DNA of 64,000 nucleotides from Hymenobacter armeniacus (GCF_014699055.1 NZ_JACXAC010000002.1:744001-808000), one strand, 5' to 3'; numbered from the stretch's first letter, positions 17,732 to 26,404 are shown. The notes: a model not told the origin generated them from the letters alone. Made by a program: numbers and translations.

Positions 17732-19225
17732 ATGTGCAGGTGGAAAAATCGATTCTTTTGGCTATGGAATGGCCCCGGCGGCCGGGCGTTTGTACTTTCG
17801 CGGCTTAGCTTTTTTTGTTCCTTCCGCTTGGCTTCCGACACCCTTCTTCCGCAATCCGCTGCGCCGCAGCGCGTCCACCTCATCGCCGTGGGCGGGAGCA
17901 TCATGCACAACCTGGCCCTGGCCTTGCACCGGCAGGGGGCCCAGGTGACGGGCACCGACGACGAAATTTTTGAGCCCGCCCGCGGCCGCCTCGCCGCCGC
18001 CGGCCTGCTGCCCGCCCAGGAGGGCTGGGACGCCGCCCGCATCACCCCCGACCTCGACGCCGTGATTGTGGGCATGCACGCCCGCCCCGATAACCCCGAA
18101 CTGCTCCGCGCCCAGGAGCTGGGCCTGAAAGTCTATTCCTTCCCCGAGTACATCTACGAGGCCAGCCGCGACAAGCAGCGCATCGTCATCGGTGGCTCGC
18201 ACGGCAAAACCAGCATCACGGCCTGCATTCTGCACGTGCTGCGCTTCCACGGCCGGCAATTCGACTACGCCGTGGGCGCCCAGCTGGCCGGGTTCGATTT
18301 GATGGTGCAGCTCACCGACGCGCCCATCATCATCATCGAAGGCGACGAGTACCTGTCGTCGCCGGTGGACCGGCGGCCGAAATTTCACCTCTACCAGCAC
18401 CACATTGGCGTGATTTCGGGCATCAGCTGGGACCACATCAACGTGTTTCCGACCGAGGAAATCTACCGCGAGCAGTTCCGCATCTTCGCCGACATGACGC
18501 CCAAGGCCGGCGTGCTCATCTACGACCGCGACGACGAGCAGGTGCAGCTGGTGAGCGTGCCCACCAACCCCGACGTGACCTACATCGGCTACGGCCCGCA
18601 CGAGCACGTCATTCGCGACGGCAAGACCTTCCTCATCAACAAGAAAGACGAGGAAGTGCCCATTCAGGTGTTTGGCGAGCACAACCTGCGCAACATCTCG
18701 GCGGCCAAGGAGGTCTGCAAGCAGCTGGGCATCAGAGGCAAGGACTTCTTCAAGGCCGTGGCCTCGTTCCCCGGCGCGGCGCGGCGCCTGGAGCTGGTGC
18801 GCGAGGGCGCAACGTCGGTGGTGTACAAGGACTTCGCCCACGCGCCCAGCAAGCTCAAAGCCACCGCCACGGCCCTTAAAAAGCAGTTTCCGCAGCGACG
18901 CCTGGTGGCTTGCCTGGAACTGCACACCTTCAGCAGCCTCAACCCTGAGTTCCTGCCGCAGTACGCGCACTGCTTCGACGCCCCCGACGTGGCCGTGGTG
19001 TATTTCAACCCCCACGTGCTGGAGCACAAGCGCCTGCCGCCGCTGGCCGCCGCTACCGTGGCCGAAGCCTTCCAGCGCCCCGACATCCGGGTGATTACCG
19101 ACAGCGCCGAGCTGGCGGCCTTCCTGCGCGCGCAGCCGTGGGCCAACGCCAACCTGCTGCTCATGTCGTCGGGCACGTTTGATGGGCTGGATTTGACGGC
19201 GCTGGCCACCGAAATCACGGGCTGA
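17732..19225 (+). CDS. mpl: Mpl-type murein peptide ligase (Mur ligase family)
   Basis: Mur ligase homologue of up to 497 residues. Recognisable homology starts about 48 residues in, at QRVHLIAVGGSIMHN. Then come the ATP loop GGSHGKTSIT, EGDEYLSSP, SWDHINVFP and AHAPSKLKATATALK. Mpl joins recycled tripeptide to UDP-MurNAc in the cytosol, reusing wall peptides. The start is uncertain. ATG 17732 gives a Trp/Phe-rich leader unlike the family, a -7-like TACTTTCG lies at 17793-17800, and a TTG at 17828 may be the true start. It is translationally coupled to the next gene (TGATG overlap). Confidence 0.88.
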   Translation: MCRWKNRFFWLWNGPGGRAFVLSRLSFFCSFRLASDTLLPQSAAPQRVHLIAVGGSIMHNLALALHRQGAQVTGTDDEIFEPARGRLAAAGLLPAQEGWDAARITPDLDAVIVGMHARPDNPELLRAQELGLKVYSFPEYIYEASRDKQRIVIGGSHGKTSITACILHVLRFHGRQFDYAVGAQLAGFDLMVQLTDAPIIIIEGDEYLSSPVDRRPKFHLYQHHIGVISGISWDHINVFPTEEIYREQFRIFADMTPKAGVLIYDRDDEQVQLVSVPTNPDVTYIGYGPHEHVIRDGKTFLINKKDEEVPIQVFGEHNLRNISAAKEVCKQLGIRGKDFFKAVASFPGAARRLELVREGATSVVYKDFAHAPSKLKATATALKKQFPQRRLVACLELHTFSSLNPEFLPQYAHCFDAPDVAVVYFNPHVLEHKRLPPLAAATVAEAFQRPDIRVITDSAELAAFLRAQPWANANLLLMSSGTFDGLDLTALATEITG

Positions 19226-19929
19226 TGGCACGGCCGACGCTTCTGCTGCTGCACGGTGCCCTGGGCAGCCCGGCCACGCTGGCGCCGCTGGGCGAGCTGC
19301 TCTCGGCTGATTTCACGGTGAAATCCTTCGCTTTCGCTGGCCACGGTGGCGCCGCCGTGCGCCCGGAGGCTTTCACCCTGCCGCATTTTGCTGAGGAAGT
19401 TCTGGGCTTTCTGCGGGCGCACGAAACTGTGCCGGCCCACGTGTTCGGCTACAGCATGGGCGGCTACGCGGCGCTGCTGGCGGCCCGCCAGGAGCCGGCC
19501 CGGTTTGCCAGCATCACCACGCTGGGCACAAAGCTGGACTGGTCGCCGGAAAGCGCGGCGGCCGAAACCAGATTCCTCGACCCGGAAAAGATGCAGGCCA
19601 AAGTGCCGGCCTTCGTGGAGGCGCTGCGCCAGCGACACGCCCCGGCCGATTGGGCCGAGGTGGTGCGCGCCACGGCCCGCCTGATGGAAGCCGCCGGTGC
19701 CGCCCCGCCGCTGGCAGCGGCCGACTTTGCCGCCATTGCCGTGCCCGTGCAGGTGCTGATGGGCGACGGCGACCTCACCCCCGAGAGGGGAGACGCCAGC
19801 CGGCTATTAGCCGAGCAATTGCCGCAGCTGCGCTACGCCGTGCTGCCCAATACCCCACACGCCATTGAGCGGGCCGACCTCGCCGACGTGGCCAGCCGAA
19901 TTCGGCATTTTGCCCTGGCGCGTTCCTGA
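19225..19929 (+). CDS. Alpha/beta hydrolase
   Basis: 234 residues. The ATG overlaps the stop of the Mpl gene. LLLLHGALGSPATLAPL at the N-terminus supplies the oxyanion-hole HG. The nucleophile Ser is in FGYSMGGYAAL (near 76), the acid is Asp in MGDGDLT (near 178), and the His is in NTPHAIE (near 212). Compact hydrolases of this type cleave esters or thioesters. Nothing fixes the substrate. The coupling to mpl suggests co-expression, not necessarily a cell-wall role. A terminator follows. Confidence 0.88.
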   Translation: MARPTLLLLHGALGSPATLAPLGELLSADFTVKSFAFAGHGGAAVRPEAFTLPHFAEEVLGFLRAHETVPAHVFGYSMGGYAALLAARQEPARFASITTLGTKLDWSPESAAAETRFLDPEKMQAKVPAFVEALRQRHAPADWAEVVRATARLMEAAGAAPPLAAADFAAIAVPVQVLMGDGDLTPERGDASRLLAEQLPQLRYAVLPNTPHAIERADLADVASRIRHFALARS

Positions 19930-19942
19930 AAACCGGGGCAAC

Positions 19943-19971
19943 AAAAAAGCCCGCTAGTCGGCGGGCTTTTT
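19943..19971. terminator. Bidirectional terminator
   Basis: AAAAAAGCCCGC and GCGGGCTTTTT around a short loop, usable on both strands. The converging small gene on the minus strand has its TAG stop inside this hairpin. Confidence 0.85.
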
Positions 19972-20070
19972 GGGCGTGAGAGGCGTTTTAGCAGGCTTTT
20001 TGTCGGTGGTGATGAGCAGGGCCAGGGCGGTGAGGGCGGCGCGAAGCAGCCATTTGGTGCGCGTGGTCAT
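19954..20070 (-). CDS. Small membrane protein, 38 residues, coupled to upstream lipoprotein
   Basis: Short frame found by its ATGA overlap. Its ATG (20070-20068) overlaps the TGA stop (20069-20067) of the lipoprotein gene upstream on the same strand. The product starts MTTRTKWLLRAALTALALL, a single hydrophobic helix after a basic N-terminus (positive-inside), followed by a Lys/Pro/Thr tail ending KKPAD. The TAG stop lies in the terminator stem. Overlap, topology and terminator placement support a real gene. Function unknown. Confidence 0.6.
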   Translation of the reverse strand: MTTRTKWLLRAALTALALLITTDKKPAKTPLTPKKPAD

Positions 20071-20627
20071 CGGGCGTTGGCAAATAGCTCGTTGTTGGGC
20101 TCAATTTTGAGGTCGCAGTGGCTGCCGGGGGAGCTTTCGGAGCAGCTGGTGCCCACAATGCGGCCGTTTTCGAAATTGAAAAAGCAAGCCGGGCAGCCGG
20201 TGCTGCTCAGCGTGTAGCGCTCGGCCGAGGGGCGGAGGTAGAAGGTGTTGTCGCCGCCGCTGGTGAGGGGCAGGGCCATGGCCCGGAACGTGCCCGACCG
20301 CAGGCCCATGCCGATGAGGTAGTACGTGGCCACGGTCCCGGCATCGACGGGGGCCTTGCGCACCTGGATTTTGTCGATTACGGTGCCGTCGTTGAACTGG
20401 CGGATAAACGCTTTGGCTAGCTCGCTACGGGGCGTTTTGTACTCGGTGCTGGAATCGGTGAAGTGCACGATTTGCCGGCTTTCGGGCTTGGCAATTACCT
20501 CGCCTTTGATGCGATTGGGGCTGCCAAATTCGTTGGTGGCCGTCTTGCTGCTTTCGCACGACATCGTGACCAAAGCCAGCAGCAGGCCCAACAAACCCAA
20601 ACCGAGTAGACGAGGAAGCAATTTCAT
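20067..20627 (-). CDS. Hypothetical lipoprotein
   Basis: 186 residues. A hydrophobic signal (about 6-21) ends with the lipobox VTMSC, placing the lipid-modified Cys at residue 24. The mature part has a Cys-containing segment TLSSTGCPACFFNF and TSCSESSPGSHCDL near the C-terminus, so four or more Cys could form disulfides or bind metal. I do not recognise a family. It probably forms an operon with the 38-residue protein. A terminator separates it from the M48 peptidase gene upstream. Confidence 0.75.
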   Translation of the reverse strand: MKLLPRLLGLGLLGLLLALVTMSCESSKTATNEFGSPNRIKGEVIAKPESRQIVHFTDSSTEYKTPRSELAKAFIRQFNDGTVIDKIQVRKAPVDAGTVATYYLIGMGLRSGTFRAMALPLTSGGDNTFYLRPSAERYTLSSTGCPACFFNFENGRIVGTSCSESSPGSHCDLKIEPNNELFANAR

Positions 20628-20643
20628 AGCAGGGGAGGAAGGC

Positions 20644-20684
20644 AGAAAAAGCCAGAATTATCACCGGATAATTCTGGCTTTCTT
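20644..20684 (-). terminator. Terminator after the M48 peptidase gene
   Basis: GAAAAAGCCAGAATTAT pairs with ATAATTCTGGCTTTC around CACCGG. On the minus strand it follows the M48 gene and ends in a T run. Confidence 0.8.
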
Positions 20685-20692
20685 ACAACGCA

Positions 20693-21487
20693 CTAGCGGG
20701 CTGTGTAGTACTTACGGGCTTCGGGCAGCTCGCGTTGGATGTCGGCAATGCGGGTGCCGTTGGAGGGGTGCGTGGAGAGGAATTCGGGCGGCGAAGCGGC
20801 GTTTTCGCGGGCATCCATGCGCTGCCAGAACGTGATGGCGCCGTCGGGGTTATACCCGGCCAGGGCCATGAAAATCAGGCCCAGGTGGTCGGCTTCCGAC
20901 TCCTGGTTGCGGCCGTATTTCAAGAGGCCAATCTGCGAACCCACGCCAAAAGCCTGCAGCGCAAGCTGCTGGGTGGCCGGGGCGTTGGTAGAGAGGGCCG
21001 CCGACAGCGCCTGCCCGCCGAGCTGCTGCACCAGGCCCTGGCTCATGCGCTCGGAGCCGTGCTTGGCCACGGCGTGCGCAATTTCGTGGGCCATTACCAC
21101 GGCCAGGCCGTTTTCGTCCTGCGTGATGGGCAGAATGCCGGTGTAGACGGCCACCTTGCCGCCGGGCATGCACCAGGCGTTTTCCTGCTTGTCCTGAATC
21201 ACGTTGAACTCCCACTGGTAGCCGGCCAGCTGGTCGGAGGCATTTTGCTGGCGGAAGTAGGTTTCTACGGCACCTTGGATGCGCTGGCCCACGCGGCGCA
21301 CCAGGGCCACGTCCTGCGAGTTGGTGGAGAGCGGGCCTTTGGCAATGACCTCGCGGTACTGCTGGGCGGCCAGGGTGTTGATTTCGGTATCGCTCACGAG
21401 GCTGAGCTGGCGGCGGCCCGTGATGGGCACCGTGGAGCAGGCGGCCACGAAGGCCAGGCTGGCAACGAGGGTGAGTTTCTTGAGCAT
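20693..21487 (-). CDS. M48 family metallopeptidase lipoprotein
   Basis: 264 residues from the ATG at 21487 (MLKKLTLVAS). Lipobox Cys17 in VAACS predicts an envelope lipoprotein. The zinc site is HEIAH at about 134-138 with the third ligand in the ESEADHLG motif near 195. This fits the LoiP/YggG-type group of M48 peptidases that act in outer-membrane quality control. An upstream in-frame ATG eight codons earlier would spoil the signal peptide. It appears monocistronic. Confidence 0.93.
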   Translation of the reverse strand: MLKKLTLVASLAFVAACSTVPITGRRQLSLVSDTEINTLAAQQYREVIAKGPLSTNSQDVALVRRVGQRIQGAVETYFRQQNASDQLAGYQWEFNVIQDKQENAWCMPGGKVAVYTGILPITQDENGLAVVMAHEIAHAVAKHGSERMSQGLVQQLGGQALSAALSTNAPATQQLALQAFGVGSQIGLLKYGRNQESEADHLGLIFMALAGYNPDGAITFWQRMDARENAASPPEFLSTHPSNGTRIADIQRELPEARKYYTAR

Positions 21488-21670
21488 GGTACAGGAGAAA
21501 GAAGGAAACAATACCGGCGGGGCGGTGGCTCAGTGGGCCGGCGCGCCCGCCGGGGGCCGCCGCCCGCGGTTGCGGCCTATACGGCAGCAGGGCGGGTAAA
21601 TGTTGTGGCCGCTGCGCGACGGGCGGCACAAAAACCGCCCGCCGGGTTGTCGCAAGGCCGCCCGGGGGCG

Positions 21671-21678
21671 TAGTTTTG
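21671..21678 (+). promoter_or_regulatory. Bacteroidota -7 promoter motif
   Basis: TAGTTTTG matches TAnnTTTG, 30 bases before the FAH-family gene start. No clear -33 TTTG was found, so this is a candidate only. Confidence 0.5.
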
Positions 21679-21708
21679 ACTTCCTTCCGCGTTGCCCCCG
21701 TTCCTTCC

Positions 21709-22323
21709 ATGAAAATCATTTGCATCGGCCGCAACTACGCCGACCACATTGCCGAGCTGCACAACGAGGTGCCCAGCGCGCCCGTCATCTTCCTCAAGCC
21801 CGAAACGGCGCTGCTCCAGCGCGGCCAGCCTTTTTTCCTGCCCGAATTCTCGCAAGACATTCACCACGAACTGGAGCTGGTGCTGCGGGTGAGCAAAAAC
21901 GGCCGCCACATCGAGGAACCATTTGCCCATACGTACTTCGACGCCATCGGCCTCGGCATCGACTTCACGGCCCGCGACCTGCAGAGCGAACTCAAGAAAA
22001 AGGGCCTGCCCTGGGAGCTGGCCAAGGCCTTCGACGGGTCGGCTCCGATTTCGCCCACCTTCAAGCCCGTGAGTGAGTTCGCTGATTTGGCCAACATCAA
22101 CTTTCACCTCGAAGTGAACGGCGAGACCCGCCAAACCGGCAATTCGAGCCTGATGCTGCACCCGTTTGCCAAAATCATCAGCTTCGTGTCGAAATACATC
22201 TCCCTGAAAATGGGCGACCTGATTTTTACCGGCACCCCCGCCGGCGTGGCCGCCGTACAGATGGGCGACCAGCTGACCGGCTACCTGGAAGGGGAGAAGC
22301 TGCTGGAGCTGAACGTGCGGTAG
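21709..22323 (+). CDS. Fumarylacetoacetate hydrolase family protein
   Basis: 204 residues, ATG 21709 (MKIICIGRNY). Short FAH-fold enzyme with IGRNYADHIAELHNEVP at the N-terminus, VIFLKPETALL, HHELELVLRVS (metal-binding Glu residues), and LIFTGTPAGV near the C-terminus. This is the acylpyruvase/oxaloacetate decarboxylase-like branch. Members hydrolyse acylpyruvates or decarboxylate oxaloacetate using Mg2+. The length suits the small FAHD1-like type. A cytosolic housekeeping role is likely. The exact substrate is not readable from sequence. Confidence 0.92.
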   Translation: MKIICIGRNYADHIAELHNEVPSAPVIFLKPETALLQRGQPFFLPEFSQDIHHELELVLRVSKNGRHIEEPFAHTYFDAIGLGIDFTARDLQSELKKKGLPWELAKAFDGSAPISPTFKPVSEFADLANINFHLEVNGETRQTGNSSLMLHPFAKIISFVSKYISLKMGDLIFTGTPAGVAAVQMGDQLTGYLEGEKLLELNVR

Positions 22324-22350
22324 AAAAGTGTTGTGTTTTGAATATAGCCC

Positions 22351-22437
22351 GTCGTGCTGAGCGCAGTCGAAGCATCTCGCGTGCCAGGGTAACTGATTAT
22401 TACCCCTGCGAGGTGCTTCGACTGCGCTCAGCACGAC
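22351..22437. repeat. Palindromic repeat, CTGAGC/GAAG family
   Basis: Arms of about 30 bases starting GTCGTGCTGAGCGCAGTCGA pair with the right half, with an inner stem AGGGTAA/TTACCC. The motif CTGAGCGCAGTCGAAGC is shared with the repeats at 2723 and 32595. It sits between the FAH gene and the M23 gene and ends 12 bases before the latter's start. Confidence 0.8.
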
Positions 22438-22449
22438 CGTTGACATAAG

Positions 22450-24456
22450 TTGATTTTGAAGAAGAAAGCGAAGTTGATAATTGGCATGGCGCTGGCCTTT
22501 CTGGCCGGGCAGCCCGGCCGAGTAGGGGGGCAGGAAGCCGACACCGCCGAGCGCGGCCACACCGTGAGCGAGCTGTTGCGAGCCGGCCGGCCCACGGTGG
22601 CCCCCGGCTATTTCATGTTTCCCATTGCGCCGGGCAAGCCCAATTTCCTGGCCGGCAGCATGGGCGAGCTGCGGCCCAACCATTTCCACGGCGGGCTCGA
22701 CATCAAGACCGGCGGCGGGGTGAACCAGCCCGTGTACGCCGCCGCCGACGGCTACATCTCGCGGCTGAAGCAGTCGTCGTTTGGCTACGGCAACGTGCTC
22801 TACATCACGCACTCCAACGGCCTCACCACCGTGTACGGGCACTTGAATGAGTTTCGGGGACCGGTGGCGGCCGAGCTGCTGCGCCGCCAGTACGACAAGC
22901 AGAGCTACGAGCTGGAAGCCTTCTTCGAAAAAGACCGGTTTCCGGTGAAAAAGGGTGAGGTGGTGGCCCTGAGCGGCAACACCGGCGGCTCGGCCGGCCC
23001 GCACCTGCACTGGGAAGTGCGCGACGCTCAGGACCGGCAATACAACCCCCTGCAGTGGGGCGGCTTTCCGGAAATTCAGGACCATTTGGGGCCCATTCTG
23101 CAGGCGTTTGCGCTGGAGCCGCTGGGCATAGAGGCGCGGGTGAAAAAGGTGTTTGCCAAGGCGCTGTTTGTGCCCAAGCTGCAGCCGGCGCCGGGTGCCA
23201 CCACCACCTGGGCCGATACCATCAGCGCCTTTGGCACGGTGGGCCTGCTGGTGCAGGGCTTCGATAGGTTCGACAATGCCTGGAACAAGAACGGCATTCA
23301 GCGGGTGACCGTGACGGTGAACGGACAGCCGTTCTATCAGCACAACATCGACGCCGTGCCGTTCCCGACGGGCACGCGGCAGGTAGGCAACTTCGTGGAT
23401 TTCCTGTACCAAAACACCCAGGGGCGCACCCTGCAAAAGCTGTGGGTGGACGAAGGCAACGACCTGCAGATGTACACCACCGGCCCCACCAAGGGCCGCC
23501 TGAACGTGGAAGCCGGCAAGGTGTACAACATCGACATCACGCTGGCTGACTCCTACAACAACCAGACGCCCGTGCACCTGGTGGTGCGCGGCGAGCAGCC
23601 CGAGTACTTCAAAACCCGCTCGGCGGCCGTGAAAAAGCCGGCCCTGCGCTTTGAGGTGACGCGCAACCTGCTGAAAGCCGTAGCGGCCGACCCCAGCGCC
23701 GACTCGGTGGGCGCCAACCTGACGCTGCTGCGCGGCAACCGCCGCCTCGAAATCCGGCCCAGCTACACGCAGAACAGCGAAAACGTGTACCTCTACGACC
23801 TGCGCGCCGGCCTGCCCGACTCCATTCGCTTCGGCTCCATCACGAAGAAATTTGACCGGCAGGTAATGATACCCTCGGGCAAGGAAACGAGCTATGCCAC
23901 GGCCCACCTCAACCTGATTTTCGGGCCCGAAACGCTGTTCGGCAACTTGTACCTGAGCACCAGCTTCAAGCCCGAGCCCACCGGCAGCGGCTTCTGGACG
24001 GTGGGTTCGCCGCTGCTGCCCCTCTACCACACGGCCACCCTCACCCTCAAGCCCGCCACCCCGCCCACCGACCCGGCGCGCACGGCCATCTACGCGGCCA
24101 CCGCCAAAGGGGGCAAAGCCTACGTGGGCGGCAAATGGGACGACCGGGGCCAGATTACGGCCCAAATCCGCCAGTTTGCCTCCTACCGCATTCTGCGCGA
24201 CACCACCGCGCCGCGCGGCAGCCTGATTGGGCGCGCGGGCGGGCAGCTCTCTTTTTCGGTGGGCGACGACATGTCGGGCCTAGCCAGCTACCGATTGCTC
24301 ATCGGCGGCAAATTCCGGATGCTGCGCTACGAGCACAAAAAGGCCCTGCTCTTCACCGTGGCCTCTGACACGCTGGGCCCGCGCCTGCACGGCCCCGCCG
24401 AGCTGCGCCTCACCGACCAGGCCGGCAACGAGCGGGTGATTCCGCTGAGCTTGTAA
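22450..24456 (+). CDS. M23 family metallopeptidase
   Basis: About 668 residues, starting at TTG (22450 or 22456). No ATG lies near the signal peptide (KKKAKLIIGMALAFLAG). The LytM domain is at about 75-200. Zinc ligands are His80 and Asp84 in HFHGGLDI, and His185/His187 in GPHLHWEV. The remaining 450 residues look like beta-rich domains of unknown role. LytM enzymes cleave peptide cross-links of peptidoglycan or activate amidases in the periplasm. A large open frame antisense to this gene is not coding. Confidence 0.93.
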   Translation: MILKKKAKLIIGMALAFLAGQPGRVGGQEADTAERGHTVSELLRAGRPTVAPGYFMFPIAPGKPNFLAGSMGELRPNHFHGGLDIKTGGGVNQPVYAAADGYISRLKQSSFGYGNVLYITHSNGLTTVYGHLNEFRGPVAAELLRRQYDKQSYELEAFFEKDRFPVKKGEVVALSGNTGGSAGPHLHWEVRDAQDRQYNPLQWGGFPEIQDHLGPILQAFALEPLGIEARVKKVFAKALFVPKLQPAPGATTTWADTISAFGTVGLLVQGFDRFDNAWNKNGIQRVTVTVNGQPFYQHNIDAVPFPTGTRQVGNFVDFLYQNTQGRTLQKLWVDEGNDLQMYTTGPTKGRLNVEAGKVYNIDITLADSYNNQTPVHLVVRGEQPEYFKTRSAAVKKPALRFEVTRNLLKAVAADPSADSVGANLTLLRGNRRLEIRPSYTQNSENVYLYDLRAGLPDSIRFGSITKKFDRQVMIPSGKETSYATAHLNLIFGPETLFGNLYLSTSFKPEPTGSGFWTVGSPLLPLYHTATLTLKPATPPTDPARTAIYAATAKGGKAYVGGKWDDRGQITAQIRQFASYRILRDTTAPRGSLIGRAGGQLSFSVGDDMSGLASYRLLIGGKFRMLRYEHKKALLFTVASDTLGPRLHGPAELRLTDQAGNERVIPLSL

Positions 24457-24465
24457 TGGCGGCCT

Positions 24466-24649
24466 GAACGATAAACTCCCCTCCTCAGATGAGGAGGGGA
24501 TGTTGCCGCGGACGCGGCAACTGGGGTGGTTGAAGTCGTTGAACGAAACTCGAACGAGTGAAACGCGAGCCGTTCAACGCCCACAACCACCCCCGTTGTC
24601 GCTGGCGCGACAACGTCCCCTCCTTGGTAAGGAGGGGAGTTTGACGTTC
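24466..24649. mobile_element. 184-bp non-coding hairpin element related to the DUF559 element
   Basis: The ends GAACGATAAACTCCCCTCC and GGAGGGGAGTTTGACGTTC are imperfect inverted copies. Each half carries two hairpins. The outer CCCCTCC...GGAGGGG hairpins are at 24478-24499 and 24617-24637. The inner perfect 8-bp stems are GTTGCCGC/GCGGCAAC (24502-24521) and GTTGTCGC/GCGACAAC (24595-24614). The halves are joined by GGGGTGGTTG and CGTTGAACG and their complements. It matches the ends of the element at 27785-28335 but lacks the gene, like a non-autonomous (MITE-type) derivative. Confidence 0.8.
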
Positions 24650-24687
24650 TTTCGCCTCTCAATACCATACCTCATACCCCAACCGCC

Positions 24688-25134
24688 ATGCTTCTCGAAC
24701 CCGGCCAACCCGCCCCCGATTTTACCGCCCAGGACCAGGACGGCAATACCGTCAGCCTGCACGACTTCCGCGGCCAGAAAGTGGCCCTCTACTTTTACCC
24801 CAAAGACGACACGCCTGGCTGCACCGCCCAGGCCTGCAACCTGCGCGACCACCAGGAGGAACTCAAAGCCAATAACATCCAAGTCATCGGCGTGAGCATC
24901 GACGGCGAGGCGGCTCACAAGAAATTCGCCCTGAAATACGACCTGCCCTTCCCGCTGCTGGTTGATACGGAGAAGAAAATCGTGCAGGACTACGGCGTGT
25001 GGCAGGAAAAGAAAAACTACGGCAAAACCTACATGGGCACCGTTCGCACCACGTTCTTGATTGACGAAAACGGTCTGGTTGAGAAAGTTATCAAGAAGGT
25101 GGACACCAAGGCGCACGCAGCTCAGTTGCTCTAG
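24688..25134 (+). CDS. bcp: Thioredoxin-dependent peroxiredoxin (Bcp/PrxQ)
   Basis: 148 residues, the usual length. The peroxidatic Cys45 and resolving Cys50 lie in TPGCTAQAC, the one-helix spacing of the Bcp/PrxQ group. The conserved FYPKDDTPG and later GTVRTTFLID motifs are present. It reduces hydroperoxides in the cytosol with electrons from thioredoxin. The start ATG lies 38 bases after the non-coding hairpin element. The transketolase N-terminal gene follows 212 bases later, probably as a separate unit. Confidence 0.96.
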   Translation: MLLEPGQPAPDFTAQDQDGNTVSLHDFRGQKVALYFYPKDDTPGCTAQACNLRDHQEELKANNIQVIGVSIDGEAAHKKFALKYDLPFPLLVDTEKKIVQDYGVWQEKKNYGKTYMGTVRTTFLIDENGLVEKVIKKVDTKAHAAQLL

Positions 25135-25346
25135 GGCGCTTCGGCGGCGCCGCTTGAGCAGCCCAAGGCCGCTTCCCAATGCGGGCGCTTTCGCCGCCGA
25201 ATCGCCGCCGTCCGGAGGCACTTCCATACCTTTTTCGCGGCCCCGCTATCGGGACCGATTGCAATAGGTCAGCTGTGAAAAACGCCTGTTCGGCCCGTAT
25301 GCCGTTCACTACCTTTACCTCACTGAACTCAATTTCTTTCATACTC

Positions 25347-26234
25347 ATGGCCGATACCACCACCGCCAAAACCGTCGAACAACCCGAAAAATCCATCGAG
25401 GAACTCAAGGAAATTGCCACGCAGGTGCGTCGCGACATCGTGCGCATGGTGCACGCCGTGAACTCGGGCCACCCCGGTGGCTCGCTCGGCATCACCGATT
25501 TGCTGGTGGCGCTCTACTTCAAGGTGATGAAGCACCACCCCGAGCCCTTCGACATGGACGGCAAGGACCAGGACCTGTTTTTCCTGTCGAACGGCCACAC
25601 GTCGGCCACCATGTACTCGTGCTTGGCGCGCTCCGGTTATTTCCCGGTGAGCGAGCTGAGCACCTTCCGCAAGCTCGACTCGCGCCTGCAAGGCCACCCC
25701 ACCACGCACGAGGGCCTGCCGGGCGTCCGCGTGGCTTCGGGCTCGCTGGGCCAGGGGCTGAGCGTGGCCTGCGGCGCCGCCCAGGCCAAAAAGCTGAACG
25801 GCGACAAGCAGCGCGTGTTTGTGCTGCTGGGCGACGGCGAGCTGGAAGAGGGCCAGAACTGGGAGGCCGCCATGTACGCCGCTCACCACAAAATCGACAA
25901 CCTGATTGCCATCGTGGACCGCAACGGCCAGCAGATTGACGGCTCGACCGATGAAATTGGGGGCCTGGGCGACATCGGAGCCAAGTTCAAAGCCTTTGGC
26001 TGGCAGGTGATTGAGGGCGACGGCAACCACTTCGACGCCCTGCTGCCCACGTTGGAAAACTGCGTGGCCGCCACCGGCAAAGCCCGCCCCATCATGTTCA
26101 TCATGGACACGAAAATGGGCTTCGGCGTGGACTTTATGATGGACGGCCACAAGTGGCACGGCGTGGCCCCTAATGACAAGCAGCTGGCCGAAGCCCTCGA
26201 CCAGCTGAAAGTGGGCACCGACGGCGACTACTAA
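25347..26234 (+). CDS. Transketolase, N-terminal subunit
   Basis: 295 residues. The ATG at 25347 follows a 212-base leader. Thiamine diphosphate-binding half: VNSGHPGGSLGITDLLVALY, FLSNGHTSATMYS, GSLGQGLSVACG, and the TPP motif from GDGELEEGQNWEAA to about IVDRNGQQIDG. In many bacteria transketolase is split into two genes. This half binds the TPP pyrophosphate and Mg2+ and needs the C-terminal subunit (28356) for the pentose phosphate transfer reactions. The pair is separated here by 2.1 kb holding repeats, a vWA gene and a DUF559 element. Confidence 0.95.
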   Translation: MADTTTAKTVEQPEKSIEELKEIATQVRRDIVRMVHAVNSGHPGGSLGITDLLVALYFKVMKHHPEPFDMDGKDQDLFFLSNGHTSATMYSCLARSGYFPVSELSTFRKLDSRLQGHPTTHEGLPGVRVASGSLGQGLSVACGAAQAKKLNGDKQRVFVLLGDGELEEGQNWEAAMYAAHHKIDNLIAIVDRNGQQIDGSTDEIGGLGDIGAKFKAFGWQVIEGDGNHFDALLPTLENCVAATGKARPIMFIMDTKMGFGVDFMMDGHKWHGVAPNDKQLAEALDQLKVGTDGDY

Positions 26235-26240
26235 CATGTG

Positions 26241-26404
26241 GTACCGTTCGGACGTGGCGCCTCACCCCCTGACCCCCTCTCCCAAAGAGAATGCGACCAA
26301 GCATTCTTCGGGGACACCGGTTTTGCTTCCAATGGGAATCGGCTGGCTCCCCCTCTCCCTGGGGAGAGGGGGCCGGGAGGTGAGGCGCCACGTCCGAACG
26401 GTAC
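26241..26404. repeat. 164-bp repeat with perfect 26-bp inverted ends
   Basis: Positions 26241-26266 and 26379-26404 are exact reverse complements, starting GTACCGTTCGGACGTGGCGC. Inside are further pairings, CCCCCTCTCCC with GGGAGAGGGGG and AGAATGC with GCATTCT. It begins six bases after the transketolase stop and runs into the vWA gene, supplying its probable start codon. This looks like a small non-autonomous element. No ORF fits inside it. Confidence 0.8.

Noticed and set aside
21577..24165. 862-codon minus-strand frame opposite the M23 peptidase
   Set aside because: The plus-strand protein has an intact LytM zinc site. The antisense translation shows no domain.
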